From NCBI RefSeq assembly GCF_017833525.1, contig NZ_JAFICD010000005.1, positions 186,001-250,000 on the forward strand: a stretch of 64,000 nucleotides of DNA, written 5' to 3'. How positions within the stretch are numbered: position 1 is the first letter of the stretch; every line of letters begins with the position of its first letter. The translations under genes were made by a program, and so were the position numbers. The DNA is from Duganella sp. 1411 (GTDB lineage: Bacteria > Pseudomonadota > Gammaproteobacteria > Burkholderiales > Burkholderiaceae_D). Shown here one piece after another: positions 8,633 through 18,521 of the stretch. Below the pieces are notes generated by a model. It was not told the origin of the DNA. It ran no database searches and was given only the letters and a program-made list of their open reading frames with translations.

Positions 8633-9561
8633 CGGATGCCCCACACGAAGGGGTCGGTGGGGTCGAGGATCAGCTGCGCGCGGGCGTTGACCCACGCCTT
8701 GCCGCGGATGCTGGGGATCAGCTGTTCGCCGCGATAGCGGTACGAGCCCTCGAATACGCTGCCGATGACGCTTTCCTGCTTCCACAACGCGCCCTCGGCC
8801 AGCTTGCCGTCGGCCGCCAGGCAGGCCAGCTTGGCGCTGGTGCCGGTGCCGCAGGGCGAGCGGTCGTAGGCTTTGCCGGGGCACAGCACGAAGCTTTGGC
8901 TATCGGCGCCGGTGCGCGATGGCGCGAACAGTTCGATATGGTCGATCAGCGCGCCGAAGTCGCCGGTGACGCCGGAGCGCTCCAGCGCCGTGCCCACGGC
9001 CACGCTGTAGGCGGTCAGCGCCTCGACGTTGGCCACGTTCAGCTCCAGCCCGTGGCCGGAGACCAGGAAGAACCAGTTGCCACCATAGGCGACGTCGCCG
9101 GTGACCCGGCCGTAGCCCGGCACGTCCACCGCGACCTGCGCGCGGCTGCGGTAGGAGGGGACGTTGTCGACGGTGACGCTGCCGTCTTCATGCAGCTGCG
9201 CCTCGACCACGCCGACCGGCGTATCGATGCGGTGGCGGCCCGGCCCGATGCGGCCCATGTGGGCCAGCGAGGCGACCAGGCCGATGGTGCCGTGGCCGCA
9301 CATGCCCAGGTAGCCGACATTGTTGAAGAAGATGACGCCCGCCGCGCAATCGGCGCTGTGCGGCTCGCACAGCAGCGCGCCGACCAGCACGTCGGAGCCG
9401 CGCGGCTCGCACACCACGGCGGAGCGGAAGCTGTCATGTTCACGCTTGAGCAGCGCCAGGCGCTCGCTCAGGGGACCGGTGCCCAGATCGGGGCCGCCGT
9501 CGGTGACCAGCCGCGTAGGTTCGCCGCCGGTGTGGGAATCGATGATGGAGATGGTTTTCAT
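8629..9561 (-). CDS. 4-hydroxyproline 2-epimerase (proline racemase family)
   Basis: A cytoplasmic 310-residue racemase-fold enzyme that interconverts trans-4-hydroxy-L-proline and cis-4-hydroxy-D-proline. Both catalytic cysteines are present: the first in GYLGMCGHGTIG (about residue 88), the second in DRSPCGTGTSAK (about residue 236). A Cys/Cys pair marks racemase/epimerase rather than dehydratase members, which have Thr in the second position. It is the first gene of the operon and is followed by the D-hydroxyproline dehydrogenase genes, which is why I prefer hydroxyproline over proline as substrate. The deaminase and semialdehyde dehydrogenase of the pathway are not in the window. Confidence 0.9.
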   Translation of the reverse strand: MKTISIIDSHTGGEPTRLVTDGGPDLGTGPLSERLALLKREHDSFRSAVVCEPRGSDVLVGALLCEPHSADCAAGVIFFNNVGYLGMCGHGTIGLVASLAHMGRIGPGRHRIDTPVGVVEAQLHEDGSVTVDNVPSYRSRAQVAVDVPGYGRVTGDVAYGGNWFFLVSGHGLELNVANVEALTAYSVAVGTALERSGVTGDFGALIDHIELFAPSRTGADSQSFVLCPGKAYDRSPCGTGTSAKLACLAADGKLAEGALWKQESVIGSVFEGSYRYRGEQLIPSIRGKAWVNARAQLILDPTDPFVWGIR

Positions 9562-9684
9562 GCTTAAATTTTAGGCGTTGGCGGCCGCGCTGTCTTGCAC
9601 CGCCTACGCACGATGAATGACGAAATCGGCATAATCGCGAAAAAACAGCAGACTGCCGCGCGCGCCGCTGGCACAATCGGGGGT

Positions 9685-10500
9685 ATGGACAATTCACCTC
9701 CCCTCGACGACCCCGCGCGCCGCGCGCTGGGCGCAGGCATAGCCGATCCCTTCTTCGCCGAGGCGTTGTTCGACGCCTTGCCGGATGTGGTTTTCTTCGT
9801 CAAGGACGTGCAGGGACGGTATGTGGTGGTCAACCAGACGCTGGTGCAGCGTTGCGGCCGACGGCACAAATCGGCGCTGATCGGACGCACCCCGGCCGAA
9901 GTGTTCGCCCATCCGTTCGGCCAGAGCTACGTGGCCCAGGACATGGCGGTGCTGGGCGGCGGCCACGATATCGAGGACCAGCTGGAGCTGCATTTGTATC
10001 CCAGCCGCGATCCCGGCTGGTGCCTGACGCGCAAGACGGCGCTGCGCGACGCCGGCGGCCGCATCGTCGGCCTGACCGGCATCTCGCGCGATCTGGCGAT
10101 GGCGGACAAGAAGAATCCCGCCTACCGCAAGGTGGCGGCGGCGGTGAACCTGATACAGGAACAGTATGGCCAGCCGCTGCATCTGGCCGAGTTGGCGCGC
10201 ACGGCCAATATGTCGGTGGCGCAGATCGAGCGCTATTTCCTGCGTATTTTCCATCTGACGCCGCGCCAGATGATTATTCAGACCCGCGTCGAGGCGGCGT
10301 CGCGCATGCTGGGCGGCGGCGCCAGCGTGGCGGAGATCGCCCAGGCCTGCGGCTACGGCGACCATTCGGCGTTCACGCGCCAGTTCAAGGCCACCACAGG
10401 CGTGACGCCGAGCCAGTACCGCCAGCTGGCGGGCAAGGCGCCGGGCCATCCGGCCGGCCCGGAACCATCTAAATCATCTGAAACACGTAGGGCGGATTAG
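9685..10500 (+). CDS. PAS domain-containing AraC family regulator
   Basis: A 271-residue regulator with an N-terminal PAS sensor (LPDVVFFVKDVQGRYVVVN, residues about 30-140) and a C-terminal AraC/XylS double helix-turn-helix (NMSVAQIERYFLRIF and VAEIAQACGYGDHSAFTRQF). It is divergent from the hydroxyproline epimerase with a 123-bp gap and is the obvious candidate regulator of that operon. The start at 9685 gives a normal N-terminus; ATG 9613 and TTG 9595 are alternatives. Its last six codons and the stop TAG lie inside a dispersed repeat copy, so the C-terminal tail (ETRRAD) is repeat-derived. Confidence 0.86.
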   Translation: MDNSPPLDDPARRALGAGIADPFFAEALFDALPDVVFFVKDVQGRYVVVNQTLVQRCGRRHKSALIGRTPAEVFAHPFGQSYVAQDMAVLGGGHDIEDQLELHLYPSRDPGWCLTRKTALRDAGGRIVGLTGISRDLAMADKKNPAYRKVAAAVNLIQEQYGQPLHLAELARTANMSVAQIERYFLRIFHLTPRQMIIQTRVEAASRMLGGGASVAEIAQACGYGDHSAFTRQFKATTGVTPSQYRQLAGKAPGHPAGPEPSKSSETRRAD

Positions 10501-10581
10501 CGCAGCGTAATCCGCCATTGCGTGCGCCTCGACGGCTCAAAGATGGCGGATTACGTCGTCCCACCCAATCCACCCCACGTG
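10484..10581. repeat. Dispersed palindromic repeat, full but diverged copy
   Basis: The left half begins CACGTAGGGCGGATTAGCGC; the right half is decayed (ATTACGTCGTCCCACCCAAT). It lies between the AraC gene and the end of the GH35 gene. The TAG in the left half is the stop codon of the AraC gene. Confidence 0.8.
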
Positions 10582-10594
10582 TCACCGCGGCCTG

Positions 10595-12949
10595 TCAGCC
10601 GGGTTTGACCAACTGCTCGCCGACATACACGCGGTAATGACGGATACGCCCCGTCACCCCGTCCTCGCCCTGGCGCGGCGTGTAGCGCATGCCGGCCACC
10701 GTGTCGGTCTTGCCCAGATCGATGATGAGGCGATGCGGATGGACCGGGTGCGGCGCCTTGCCGCTATACGCGCTGTGCCAGAAGTCCGTCGCCTGGCCGT
10801 TGATGGCGTTGAGCGCCGAACCGTCCTCCTTGCTCCTTTCCTCGCTGCTGACATAGGCGATGGTCCAATTGGATTGGTTCAGCGTCTTGCCGTCCGGGCC
10901 GAGCAGCGCCAGTTCCGCCACCGCCGCGAACTGCTTGCCGTCGAAGGCGTCCAGCGACTCCAGGCACACCTGGCGCCCGCTGGCGCTCTGCGCGAACTTG
11001 ACGTCCTGCGTCGCGGCGCCGTTCTGGAACTCGCCCTCGTGCACCGGCTTGACGCCGTCCAGCGCCGGCTTGTCGTTGTTGGGCGGCCGGACCAGATCGA
11101 GCTCGGGACGCAGCTTGTCGAGGATCGGCGCCTTCAAGCCGGCGATGCGCGCGCTGCGCGGTCCGGTCAGGTCCAGCACCACCACCTCGTTGCGCCCACG
11201 CTTGATCCAGGGACCCGGCAGATACATGGTCTGCGTCGGCCCGATGCTCCAGTAACGCCCCAGGCAGCGGCCGTTGATCCACACCACGCCCTGGCCCCAG
11301 CCCGACATGTCGAGGAAGGTGTCGCCGGTCTGCTGCGCGTCGAAGCCGCCGCGCCAGAAGGCCGGGCCCTTGGCGCGGCCGGTTTTCCAGGTCAGCGGCG
11401 GCAGCACGCCGTCGGCGTCGAAGTCGATGGCGCGGATTTCCCAGTTTTCCAGCGGCTGTCCGGCGAAGCGCACCGGCCCGTGCAAGCCCTTGCGGTCGTG
11501 GATCTCGACGCCGAAGTTGACGCGGGCGATGGTGTACAGCAGGATCTCCAAGGTCACCGGCCGGCTGCGCGCCGGCAGGTCGACCTTGAAGCGGCGGTAG
11601 CGCGTGTCCAGCGTGCCGACCTCCTTGCCGTCGACGTAGACCCAAGCCAGGTCGCGCACCTTGGCCGCTTCCAGCGTGCCGGCCGGGCCGGCGGGCAGGG
11701 TGACGCGGTAGGAGACCAGGCCCCGGCTGATGTCGTAGCGTTCGATCGGCTCGGGCGATACGGCCTTGATGGCGTCGGCCGGCAGCGCAGAGGACACCGA
11801 TGCCGACTGCTTCAGCGCGAACGGCGCGATGGCAATCAGCGGATTTTGCGGCGGTGGCGGCGGCAGCGTTTCGCCGGCCATCAGGTAGGGCTTCATGCCG
11901 TCGCGGTAGGCGTGGAACTTTTCGCCGGTCCATCCGGCTTCGCTGATCGGGGCGTCGTAGTCGTAGCTGGTGGTGTCGGGACGGAAGGGGCGGTCGCAGC
12001 CGCCCCACAGGCCGAAGGTGGTGCCGCCGTGCGCCATGTACAGGCTGAACGAGCCGTTCGCCTTGAGCATGGTCTGGATGTCGGCCACCGCGCCGGCGGC
12101 CGAGCCGCGGCGGTGCGGCGCGCCCCAGGTGTCGAACCAGCCGGAGTAGTATTCGCCGCACATGCGCGGCCCTTTCTGCACCTGGTCCAGCACCTTGAAG
12201 CCGGCCGCCGGATCGCTGCCGAAGTTCGCCACCGAGAACAGCTCCTTCATATGCGTCTTGGCGACGGCGTTGGTCGGATTGCACTGGAACAGGGGGACGT
12301 CGAAGCCGGCGTCGAGCAACCCCTGGCGCATGTCGCGCATGTAGTCGAGGTCCTCGCCGAAGAAGCCGTACTCGTTCTCGACCTGCACCATCAGGATCGG
12401 GCCGCCCTTGGTGATCTGCTGCGCGCCGAGCGCGCGCCCGACTTCCTTCATCCAGCGTTTGGCCGGCGTCATGTAGGCGGCGTCGCGCGTGCGCAGGAAG
12501 CTGTCGCCGGGGCTTTTCAGCAGCCACCATGGCAGGCCGCCCATTTCCCACTCGGCGCAGGCGTACGGGCCGGGACGCAGGATGACCCACAAGCCCTCGG
12601 CCTGCGCCAGGCGGCAGAACTCGGCGGCGTCGCGCTGTCCCTGCCAGTCGTATTTACCTTCGCGCCATTCGTGGTAGTTCCAGAACAGGTAGGCGCAAAC
12701 GGTGTTAAGGCCCATGGCCTTGATGGCCTTCAGGCGGTGCGTCCAGTACTCGCGCGGGACGCGGGCGAAGTGCATTTCGCCGCACCGGATCTGCAGGCGC
12801 TGGCCATCGAGAAGGAAATCGCTGTCGCCGATGGCGAAGCGCGCGGAGGTGGCGCCCCATACCTGGGCGGTGACGGGCAACAGCATGCTGCCCATGGCGG
12901 CGCTGGCGCCGCGCAGGACGCCGCGGCGTGAAATCGAATGTGAGGTCAT
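10595..12949 (-). CDS. Glycoside hydrolase family 35 beta-galactosidase, Tat-exported
   Basis: A 784-residue GH35 enzyme that removes terminal beta-galactose from plant polysaccharides. The N-terminus has a twin-arginine signal (ISRRGVLRG). The acid/base Glu lies in VQVENEYGFFG and the nucleophile Glu in CGEYYSGWFDTWG. Jelly-roll domains (WVYVDGKEVGTLD, WINGRCLGRYW) follow, and the end resembles an F5/8 type C (CBM32-like) module. It is the last gene of the operon, five bases after the DUF2264 gene. Galactan side chains of rhamnogalacturonan or of arabinogalactan protein are plausible substrates. Confidence 0.9.
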   Translation of the reverse strand: MTSHSISRRGVLRGASAAMGSMLLPVTAQVWGATSARFAIGDSDFLLDGQRLQIRCGEMHFARVPREYWTHRLKAIKAMGLNTVCAYLFWNYHEWREGKYDWQGQRDAAEFCRLAQAEGLWVILRPGPYACAEWEMGGLPWWLLKSPGDSFLRTRDAAYMTPAKRWMKEVGRALGAQQITKGGPILMVQVENEYGFFGEDLDYMRDMRQGLLDAGFDVPLFQCNPTNAVAKTHMKELFSVANFGSDPAAGFKVLDQVQKGPRMCGEYYSGWFDTWGAPHRRGSAAGAVADIQTMLKANGSFSLYMAHGGTTFGLWGGCDRPFRPDTTSYDYDAPISEAGWTGEKFHAYRDGMKPYLMAGETLPPPPPQNPLIAIAPFALKQSASVSSALPADAIKAVSPEPIERYDISRGLVSYRVTLPAGPAGTLEAAKVRDLAWVYVDGKEVGTLDTRYRRFKVDLPARSRPVTLEILLYTIARVNFGVEIHDRKGLHGPVRFAGQPLENWEIRAIDFDADGVLPPLTWKTGRAKGPAFWRGGFDAQQTGDTFLDMSGWGQGVVWINGRCLGRYWSIGPTQTMYLPGPWIKRGRNEVVVLDLTGPRSARIAGLKAPILDKLRPELDLVRPPNNDKPALDGVKPVHEGEFQNGAATQDVKFAQSASGRQVCLESLDAFDGKQFAAVAELALLGPDGKTLNQSNWTIAYVSSEERSKEDGSALNAINGQATDFWHSAYSGKAPHPVHPHRLIIDLGKTDTVAGMRYTPRQGEDGVTGRIRHYRVYVGEQLVKPG

Positions 12950-12954
12950 GGTAA

Positions 12955-14235
12955 TCAGTAATTGACTGGGTAATCTTTAGGGAACCTGGCGCCCGCGAAG
13001 GCTTTTTTCTGCGTCCAGTCCTGCGACGCCGAGGTCCAGTAGGTGTCGCTTTCCGGCAGGCCCAATGGCAGCAGGCTGGCCGAGGCGATGTACATGCTGC
13101 CGTTGTTGGAGTACCAGTCGCCCAGCTCCGGCTGATGGCCGACGAAGCCGATGGTCAGGTAGCCGTCCCTGGTGAAGTTGCCGGGAGCGGTCCACACGGC
13201 CTTGTGCACCGCCTGCAGCGCGGCGCGGATCTGGCCTTCCGGCAGGCTGGCCGGCAGCTGCTTGCGCAACGCCAGCAGCGCCAGCGGCTGGAACGCCGCC
13301 GTGCGGTAGGTCAGCGAGCGGCCGATCGGCGGGAAGCTGCCGTCGGTGGAGATGAAGCGTTCCAGGTGCTCGCTGTAGCGCTGCATGCGCTTGACCGCCT
13401 GTGCGCGCAGCTCCTCCGGTTTGCCGTTCCAGAACGCGCCTTTTTTCTGATCGAGCACGTCGAGTATCTCCACCAGCATCGGGTGCATGACGAAGGCGTT
13501 GTAGTAGTCGAAGTGGAAGGCGTCGCCGTCCTTGATCCAGCCGTCGCCCACGTACCATTCGTTGATCTTGCGGATCGCGACGTTCATGCGAAGCGGGTCG
13601 AACTCCTCGCCGATCGACATCAGCCAGGCTTCGTTCATGGCGGCGAACAGCATCCAGTTGATGTACGGCGGCTCGATGCGGCGCAGCGACTTGATCTCGG
13701 CGATGATGCGCTGCTTGGTCTTGGCGTCGAGCGGCTCCCACAACGCTTTCGGCGCGCGGATCAGGGCATTGGTGAAGTAGGCCGAGTCGACCAGCGTCTG
13801 GCCCGGGCCTTTCCACAGCAGGTAATCGGGATTGGCCGGATCGACCGAGTTGGTGTAGCTTTGCAGTGCCAGTTGATGCAGGCGCTTGCGGGTGCGGCCC
13901 TCCGGCGTGCCGTCGTCCTCCAACGCCAGCCACGGCGCGATGCCGGCGATCAGCCGGCCGAAGCACTCCAGGTAGGCCACGCCCTTGTCGCGGCCATCCC
14001 AGGTCGGGCTGACCTCCAGCGCGAAATTCTTCTTCAGCGTGCCGGCCGCCATGTTGGCCAGCACCGGCTCGGACATCTTGTGCGCCAGCGCCGCCAGTTG
14101 CGCGCGGGCGCTCTTGCCGTCGGTGCCGATAGCGCTCGCGCCGGTGGCCGTCGCCGCCACCGCGTTGTGCGCGCCGGCGACGGCGCCCGCGGCGGAACCG
14201 GCCATCACGGCCTGTATGAAATTGCGTCGTTCCAT
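12955..14235 (-). CDS. DUF2264 domain-containing protein, Tat signal
   Basis: A 426-residue exported protein of the DUF2264 family, often encoded in pectin and rhamnogalacturonan loci. The N-terminus MERRNFIQAVMAG carries a twin-arginine-like signal followed by an Ala-rich cleavage region. The body is rich in aromatic residues (NWMLFAAMNEAWL, DAFHFDYYNAFVMHP), consistent with an alpha/alpha-toroid of the type seen in uronyl hydrolases and heparinase-like lyases. A GGAG site precedes the ATG. It sits thirteen bases after the GH105 gene. No experimentally fixed activity is assumed. Confidence 0.82.
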   Translation of the reverse strand: MERRNFIQAVMAGSAAGAVAGAHNAVAATATGASAIGTDGKSARAQLAALAHKMSEPVLANMAAGTLKKNFALEVSPTWDGRDKGVAYLECFGRLIAGIAPWLALEDDGTPEGRTRKRLHQLALQSYTNSVDPANPDYLLWKGPGQTLVDSAYFTNALIRAPKALWEPLDAKTKQRIIAEIKSLRRIEPPYINWMLFAAMNEAWLMSIGEEFDPLRMNVAIRKINEWYVGDGWIKDGDAFHFDYYNAFVMHPMLVEILDVLDQKKGAFWNGKPEELRAQAVKRMQRYSEHLERFISTDGSFPPIGRSLTYRTAAFQPLALLALRKQLPASLPEGQIRAALQAVHKAVWTAPGNFTRDGYLTIGFVGHQPELGDWYSNNGSMYIASASLLPLGLPESDTYWTSASQDWTQKKAFAGARFPKDYPVNY

Positions 14236-14248
14236 CGAGTCTCCGTTG

Positions 14249-15385
14249 TTATTTTTTCAGCAGCCGCACCATCTCGGAGGAGGCCAGCAGATACGCGCCC
14301 ACCCCGAACGGCGTGGTCGAATTCTGGTCGACCACCTGTCCCGGCACCGCGCGGTCGCCAATCGGCTGGATGTAGCCGATCTTGCCGTCCGGTTGCAGGG
14401 CCACCTTGCTCAGGTAATGCCAGCCTTTGCGCACCGTCGGCAGGTACTCGTCGCGATCGAGCACGCCGTTGTTGATGCCCCACAGGTAGCCGTAGACGAA
14501 AAAGGCGGTGCCGCTGGTCTCCGGTCCCGGCGCGTGCTCGGGATCGAGCAGGCTGCGGGTCCAGTAGCCGTCGGCCGATTGCGCCTTCTTCAGCGCGCCC
14601 GCCATGCCCCGGAACTTGGCCAGGTAGTCGGCGCGGTGCGGGTCGTCCTGCGGCAGGTCCGCGAGCACCTTGGCCAGGCCGGCGAACACCCAGCCGTCGC
14701 CGCGCGACCAGAAGTCCTTCTTGCCGTTGACGCTTTTGTGCTTCGGATAGACGTAGCGCGCGTCGCGGTAGTACAGACCTTCGTCGCCGTCGTACATGAT
14801 GCTGTTCGAATAGTCGAAGTACTCGTGCAGCTTGTCGAGGTATTTGCGCTCGCCCGTGATGGTATACAGCTTGGTCATCACCGGCATCACCATGTACAAG
14901 CCGTCGGACCACCACCAGTAGTCCTTTTGCGCGGTGCTCATCTGGTATTCCATCACCGCGCGCGCGCGCGCGATTTTCTTCGGGTCCTTGACCGCGTCGA
15001 ACTGGTACAAATCGGCGTAGGTCTGGAAGCAGATCTGCCAGTCGCCGAACATCACGTGTTCGTCGGTCTCGCCGTACTGGTACTTCCATTTGGTCTTGTC
15101 GGTCGACTTGGCGCCCTGCCACTGGTTGTGGACGGCCCAGTCCTCGGAGTACTGGCGGTAGCGCGGATTGCCGGTGATCCGGTACGCTTCCATATTGCCG
15201 GTGTGGTAGGCGGCGATGTCCCAGAACGCCCATTTTTGCGGCGACTCGCGCTGCTGCCAGTAGTCGTTGACCTTGTTGATAATCGCGACCACCTCCTGTT
15301 GGGAGGTGTCGACCGCCGGCTGCGTGGTGGCGCAGCCGGCCAATCCCAGCGCGAGCGCGCCGGTTGCCAGGAGTCGTTTCATCAT
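14249..15385 (-). CDS. Glycoside hydrolase family 105/88 lipoprotein, unsaturated rhamnogalacturonyl hydrolase-like
   Basis: A 378-residue lipoprotein (lipobox LAGC, about residues 17-20) with the alpha/alpha-barrel motifs of YteR/YesR: WWWSDGLYMVMPVM, WSRGDGWVFAGL and GTAFFVYGYLWGINNG. Family members remove the 4,5-unsaturated uronate left by pectate or rhamnogalacturonan lyases. Some act on unsaturated glucuronate from arabinogalactan. It is probably tethered in the periplasm. It follows the TonB receptor gene by seventeen bases and precedes DUF2264. Confidence 0.87.
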   Translation of the reverse strand: MMKRLLATGALALGLAGCATTQPAVDTSQQEVVAIINKVNDYWQQRESPQKWAFWDIAAYHTGNMEAYRITGNPRYRQYSEDWAVHNQWQGAKSTDKTKWKYQYGETDEHVMFGDWQICFQTYADLYQFDAVKDPKKIARARAVMEYQMSTAQKDYWWWSDGLYMVMPVMTKLYTITGERKYLDKLHEYFDYSNSIMYDGDEGLYYRDARYVYPKHKSVNGKKDFWSRGDGWVFAGLAKVLADLPQDDPHRADYLAKFRGMAGALKKAQSADGYWTRSLLDPEHAPGPETSGTAFFVYGYLWGINNGVLDRDEYLPTVRKGWHYLSKVALQPDGKIGYIQPIGDRAVPGQVVDQNSTTPFGVGAYLLASSEMVRLLKK

Positions 15386-15402
15386 AGGTTGAAGCTTATT
15401 CC

Positions 15403-18285
15403 TTAGAGTTTTCCGCGGATGCCGAATTTGATGGTACGGCCATCATACTTCGCATAGTCCATCCGTGTCTTCTTGCCGCTGCCGTAGCGGCCACTCGCGT
15501 CCTCGAAATAATCGTAGGCCAGCGTGTTGCTCAGGTTGAGCGCGTCGATGCGGAACTCCAGCTTCTCGCTGATCTTGTAGCTGATGTTGGCGTCCAGGTA
15601 GCCGCGGCCGGCGCGCCAGCGTATCAAGTCGTCGCCCAGGTTGCGCGGATTATCGCCGTGCAGCGACTTGCCCTTGTAGTTATAGGACATGCGCATCGCG
15701 ATCGGGCCGTTCTCGAAATACAGCGTGGTGCTGTAGGCGTACTTCGGCACCGAGTTGACCTCGATCTCCTTGCCCGCGTTGGTGATCCACTTGGCGCTGT
15801 TGAACGGATCGATATGCGTGTAGCTGGCCAGCGCGCCCATGCCGTTGAAGGGCGCCGGCAGGAAGCTGAACGCCTGCTGGTAGGCCAGCTCGTAGCCCTT
15901 GAGCGTCTGCTGGCCGGCGTTGGTGTAGCTGCGCAGCGTCATCGCCAGGTTCGGATCCACATGTCCGCTGGCGTCCTGGAACAACGGGCCGAGCGCGGTG
16001 TCGGGCAGGCCCAGGGAACCGAAGGTGACCACCTGCGTGTTGGCGACGGTGGCGTCGGTCAGCTCCTTCTTGAAGTAGGCCGCCGACAGCAGGCTGCCGG
16101 GCGAGAAGTACCATTCCAGGCTGGTGTCCAGGTTCTTCGACTGCTGTGGACGCAGGTTCGGATTGCCCGACGTGGCGGTGTTGTCGAACTGGTTGGGGAT
16201 CACGGTTTGCGCGGCGATCACGGACAGCGAGGCGCGCGTGATGGTCTTGCCCCACGAGGCGCGCCACATCAGGTTCTCGGTCAGGTCGAACGCGCTGCTG
16301 ATGGCCGGCAGCACGTTGCTGTACGAGCCATTCTCGTGATTGGGCGAGTACACCAGGCTCGCGCCCTGCTGCTTGAAGTTGTCGATCTTGGTATCGGTGC
16401 CGGAGAAGCGCACGCCGGCGTTGATGCGCAGTTCGTGGTCGGCGATCGTGCCCTTGAAGTCGGACTGCACGAAGGCGGTCTTGACATCCTCCTGCGCGGT
16501 GAAGCTTTGCGAGGGCGTGAACGCCGACTGCGGATTGTAGGTGTTCGGATCGAACTGCGAATAGAAGTAGTTGCTGTCCCAGGTGCTCCACGCATGCGGC
16601 CAGCCGGCGCCGAAGTCCAGGTTATCGATCGGCAGGTTGCTGGTCATGCCGTTGCGCATGCCGGCGGCGCCGATGCTGTTCAACTTGGCCGTCGCCAGCG
16701 AGGTGCCGTTACGTTTGTTGACGCCCTTGGTGGTCGAGACGAACGTCAGGCCGGCCTTCAGGTGGCCGGTCCATTCGCCCGGCAGGTCGTAGTCCCAGTC
16801 GGCGACCACGCGCGCCTGCTTGCCCTTGTCGGTTTCCTTGGTCCAGCCGGTGCTGACGGCGAAACCGCTCCAGTTGTTTGGATCGGTGTAGCTGGTCGGC
16901 GACGAGATCGACGGGTAGACATGGTCGTCGCCATAGTCGATGGTCGACTGCGCGCCGTAGATAAAGCCGGACAATTGGCCGGTCGCGCTGGTGGCGGTGC
17001 TCTGGTTCAAACTGGCCTGGCCGGTCAGCGTGAATTTGTCGCTGACCTTCCAGCTGCCGTTCAAGGCGCCGTAACCGAATTCGGTTTCGTCCTTGGTGTA
17101 GCCGGCGCCGGCGTTGTAGGTGGTGTTGGCGAAGGTGCCGGTCAACAGATTGGTGGCCGGATCGATATGCACGTTGACCGGAATCAGGCCGTTGTTGCCG
17201 CTCGCGCCGGCGGGCGCCGCGCGGTTGGTGGTCTTGGTGCTGCGCACCAGGATGCCGAACAGCGTCTCCTCGCGGGTGTTCTTCAGCTTCGAGTACATCG
17301 TATCGAGGCTGACGTTGACGGTCGGTGTCTTCCACTGCAGCGACGACACCAGGCCGTCGCGCGTGCGCTCGTTCTGCGAGCCGTAGAAGCGGTAGATACG
17401 CGGCAGCAGCGCCTTGTCGATCTGGTCGCGCGTGTAGCCGGACAGATTGGCGCGCGGATCGTCATAGTCCAAGGTCAGCGCGAAATTGCCTTTCACGGGA
17501 CTCTGGCTGCCGTTGAAGGAGCTGTTGTAGCCGCCCGTGGCCTCGAAGCCGGAGCGCGTGTTGACGCTGCCCGAGTGCGAGGCGCCGATCAGGAAGCCCA
17601 GCTTGTCCCAGGTGTTCGAGTACAGCACGAAGCCGTTCGGGTCGTTGTGCTTGGAGGCGGTGTTGTAGGTGTCGGTCAGGCCGTAGCGGATGGTGCGCTT
17701 CGGGTTGTCGAACGGGCGCGGGGTCTGCAGATCGACCACGCCACCGAGGCCGCCCTCGGTCAGTTCGGCCAGCGGCGATTTGTAGAAGTCGACGCGGCCG
17801 AACAGTTCGGACGCGAACACGTCGTAGTTGAAGCCGCGCGCCGCGCTGCCGATGGTGGACGTCGACGTGGTGTTGACCGGCGCGCCGTTCAGGGTGGTGA
17901 CCGAGTAGTCGGTCGGCAGGCCGCGGATGGAGATGCGCTGGCCTTCGCCGGACGATTCGTCGCGGTTCAGGATCACACCCGGCACGCGCTGCAGCGATTC
18001 GGCGACGTTCGCCTCCGGGAATTTGCCGATGTCCTCGGCGACGATCGAATCGCGCACGCCGATGGCCTGGGCCTTGAGATTGAGCGCCTTCTGGAGGCTG
18101 GAGCGGAAACCGGTGACGACCACCGTTTCGACTTTGTCCTGGGCCGCGGCGGGGGCGGCCGCGGGTGGTGTGGCGACTGCCGGTTCGCCGCTGGCCGCCG
18201 CCGGCGTCTCCTGTGCCAGTGCCCCCGGGGTGTACATGGCGGCCAGCGCCAGCGCCACCATCGTCTCCAATGTTTTCTTTTTCAT
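15403..18285 (-). CDS. TonB-dependent receptor (TIGR01782-type, oligosaccharide uptake)
   Basis: A 960-residue outer-membrane receptor. The signal peptide ends at GALAQ (about residue 25). A Pro/Ala-rich linker leads to the TonB box-like ETVVVTGFRSSL, then the plug domain (DIGKFPEANVAESLQRVPGV, ISIRGLPTDYS) and a large beta-barrel ending in a terminal aromatic-type strand (GRTIKFGIRGKL). This subfamily of Xanthomonas, Caulobacter and Massilia imports plant oligosaccharides. The start at 18285 follows GAGGATAAAA; the longer frame from 18345 has no such site. First gene of the operon with GH105, DUF2264 and GH35. Confidence 0.9.
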   Translation of the reverse strand: MKKKTLETMVALALAAMYTPGALAQETPAAASGEPAVATPPAAAPAAAQDKVETVVVTGFRSSLQKALNLKAQAIGVRDSIVAEDIGKFPEANVAESLQRVPGVILNRDESSGEGQRISIRGLPTDYSVTTLNGAPVNTTSTSTIGSAARGFNYDVFASELFGRVDFYKSPLAELTEGGLGGVVDLQTPRPFDNPKRTIRYGLTDTYNTASKHNDPNGFVLYSNTWDKLGFLIGASHSGSVNTRSGFEATGGYNSSFNGSQSPVKGNFALTLDYDDPRANLSGYTRDQIDKALLPRIYRFYGSQNERTRDGLVSSLQWKTPTVNVSLDTMYSKLKNTREETLFGILVRSTKTTNRAAPAGASGNNGLIPVNVHIDPATNLLTGTFANTTYNAGAGYTKDETEFGYGALNGSWKVSDKFTLTGQASLNQSTATSATGQLSGFIYGAQSTIDYGDDHVYPSISSPTSYTDPNNWSGFAVSTGWTKETDKGKQARVVADWDYDLPGEWTGHLKAGLTFVSTTKGVNKRNGTSLATAKLNSIGAAGMRNGMTSNLPIDNLDFGAGWPHAWSTWDSNYFYSQFDPNTYNPQSAFTPSQSFTAQEDVKTAFVQSDFKGTIADHELRINAGVRFSGTDTKIDNFKQQGASLVYSPNHENGSYSNVLPAISSAFDLTENLMWRASWGKTITRASLSVIAAQTVIPNQFDNTATSGNPNLRPQQSKNLDTSLEWYFSPGSLLSAAYFKKELTDATVANTQVVTFGSLGLPDTALGPLFQDASGHVDPNLAMTLRSYTNAGQQTLKGYELAYQQAFSFLPAPFNGMGALASYTHIDPFNSAKWITNAGKEIEVNSVPKYAYSTTLYFENGPIAMRMSYNYKGKSLHGDNPRNLGDDLIRWRAGRGYLDANISYKISEKLEFRIDALNLSNTLAYDYFEDASGRYGSGKKTRMDYAKYDGRTIKFGIRGKL

Positions 18286-18521
18286 TTTTATCCTCAGTGT
18301 TTGATTTCTGGGTCGCCTAAGCCGTCTCTTGCCTGGCAGAGTCAAGACTAGTCACTTAGCAAACAGTGAGCAACTAGCGGTAGGGAGCCGGGGGACCGCA
18401 AGTTAAACGGTTTCCGTGGAGGAAGAATCGGGCGGCGGTGGCAGGCTTTCCCTCTCAGCGGGCGGGGTCGGGCGGCCGGGGTGGCTGGCGGCGCGATACT
18501 GGGAATTGTCATAAAAGTCAC

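Noticed and set aside
10637..12931. 764-codon open frame opposite the GH35 gene
   Set aside because: Antisense shadow; composition is biased and carries no motif.
15658..18351. 897-codon open frame opposite the TonB receptor
   Set aside because: Antisense shadow of a well-supported receptor gene; no domain or signal is recognisable.
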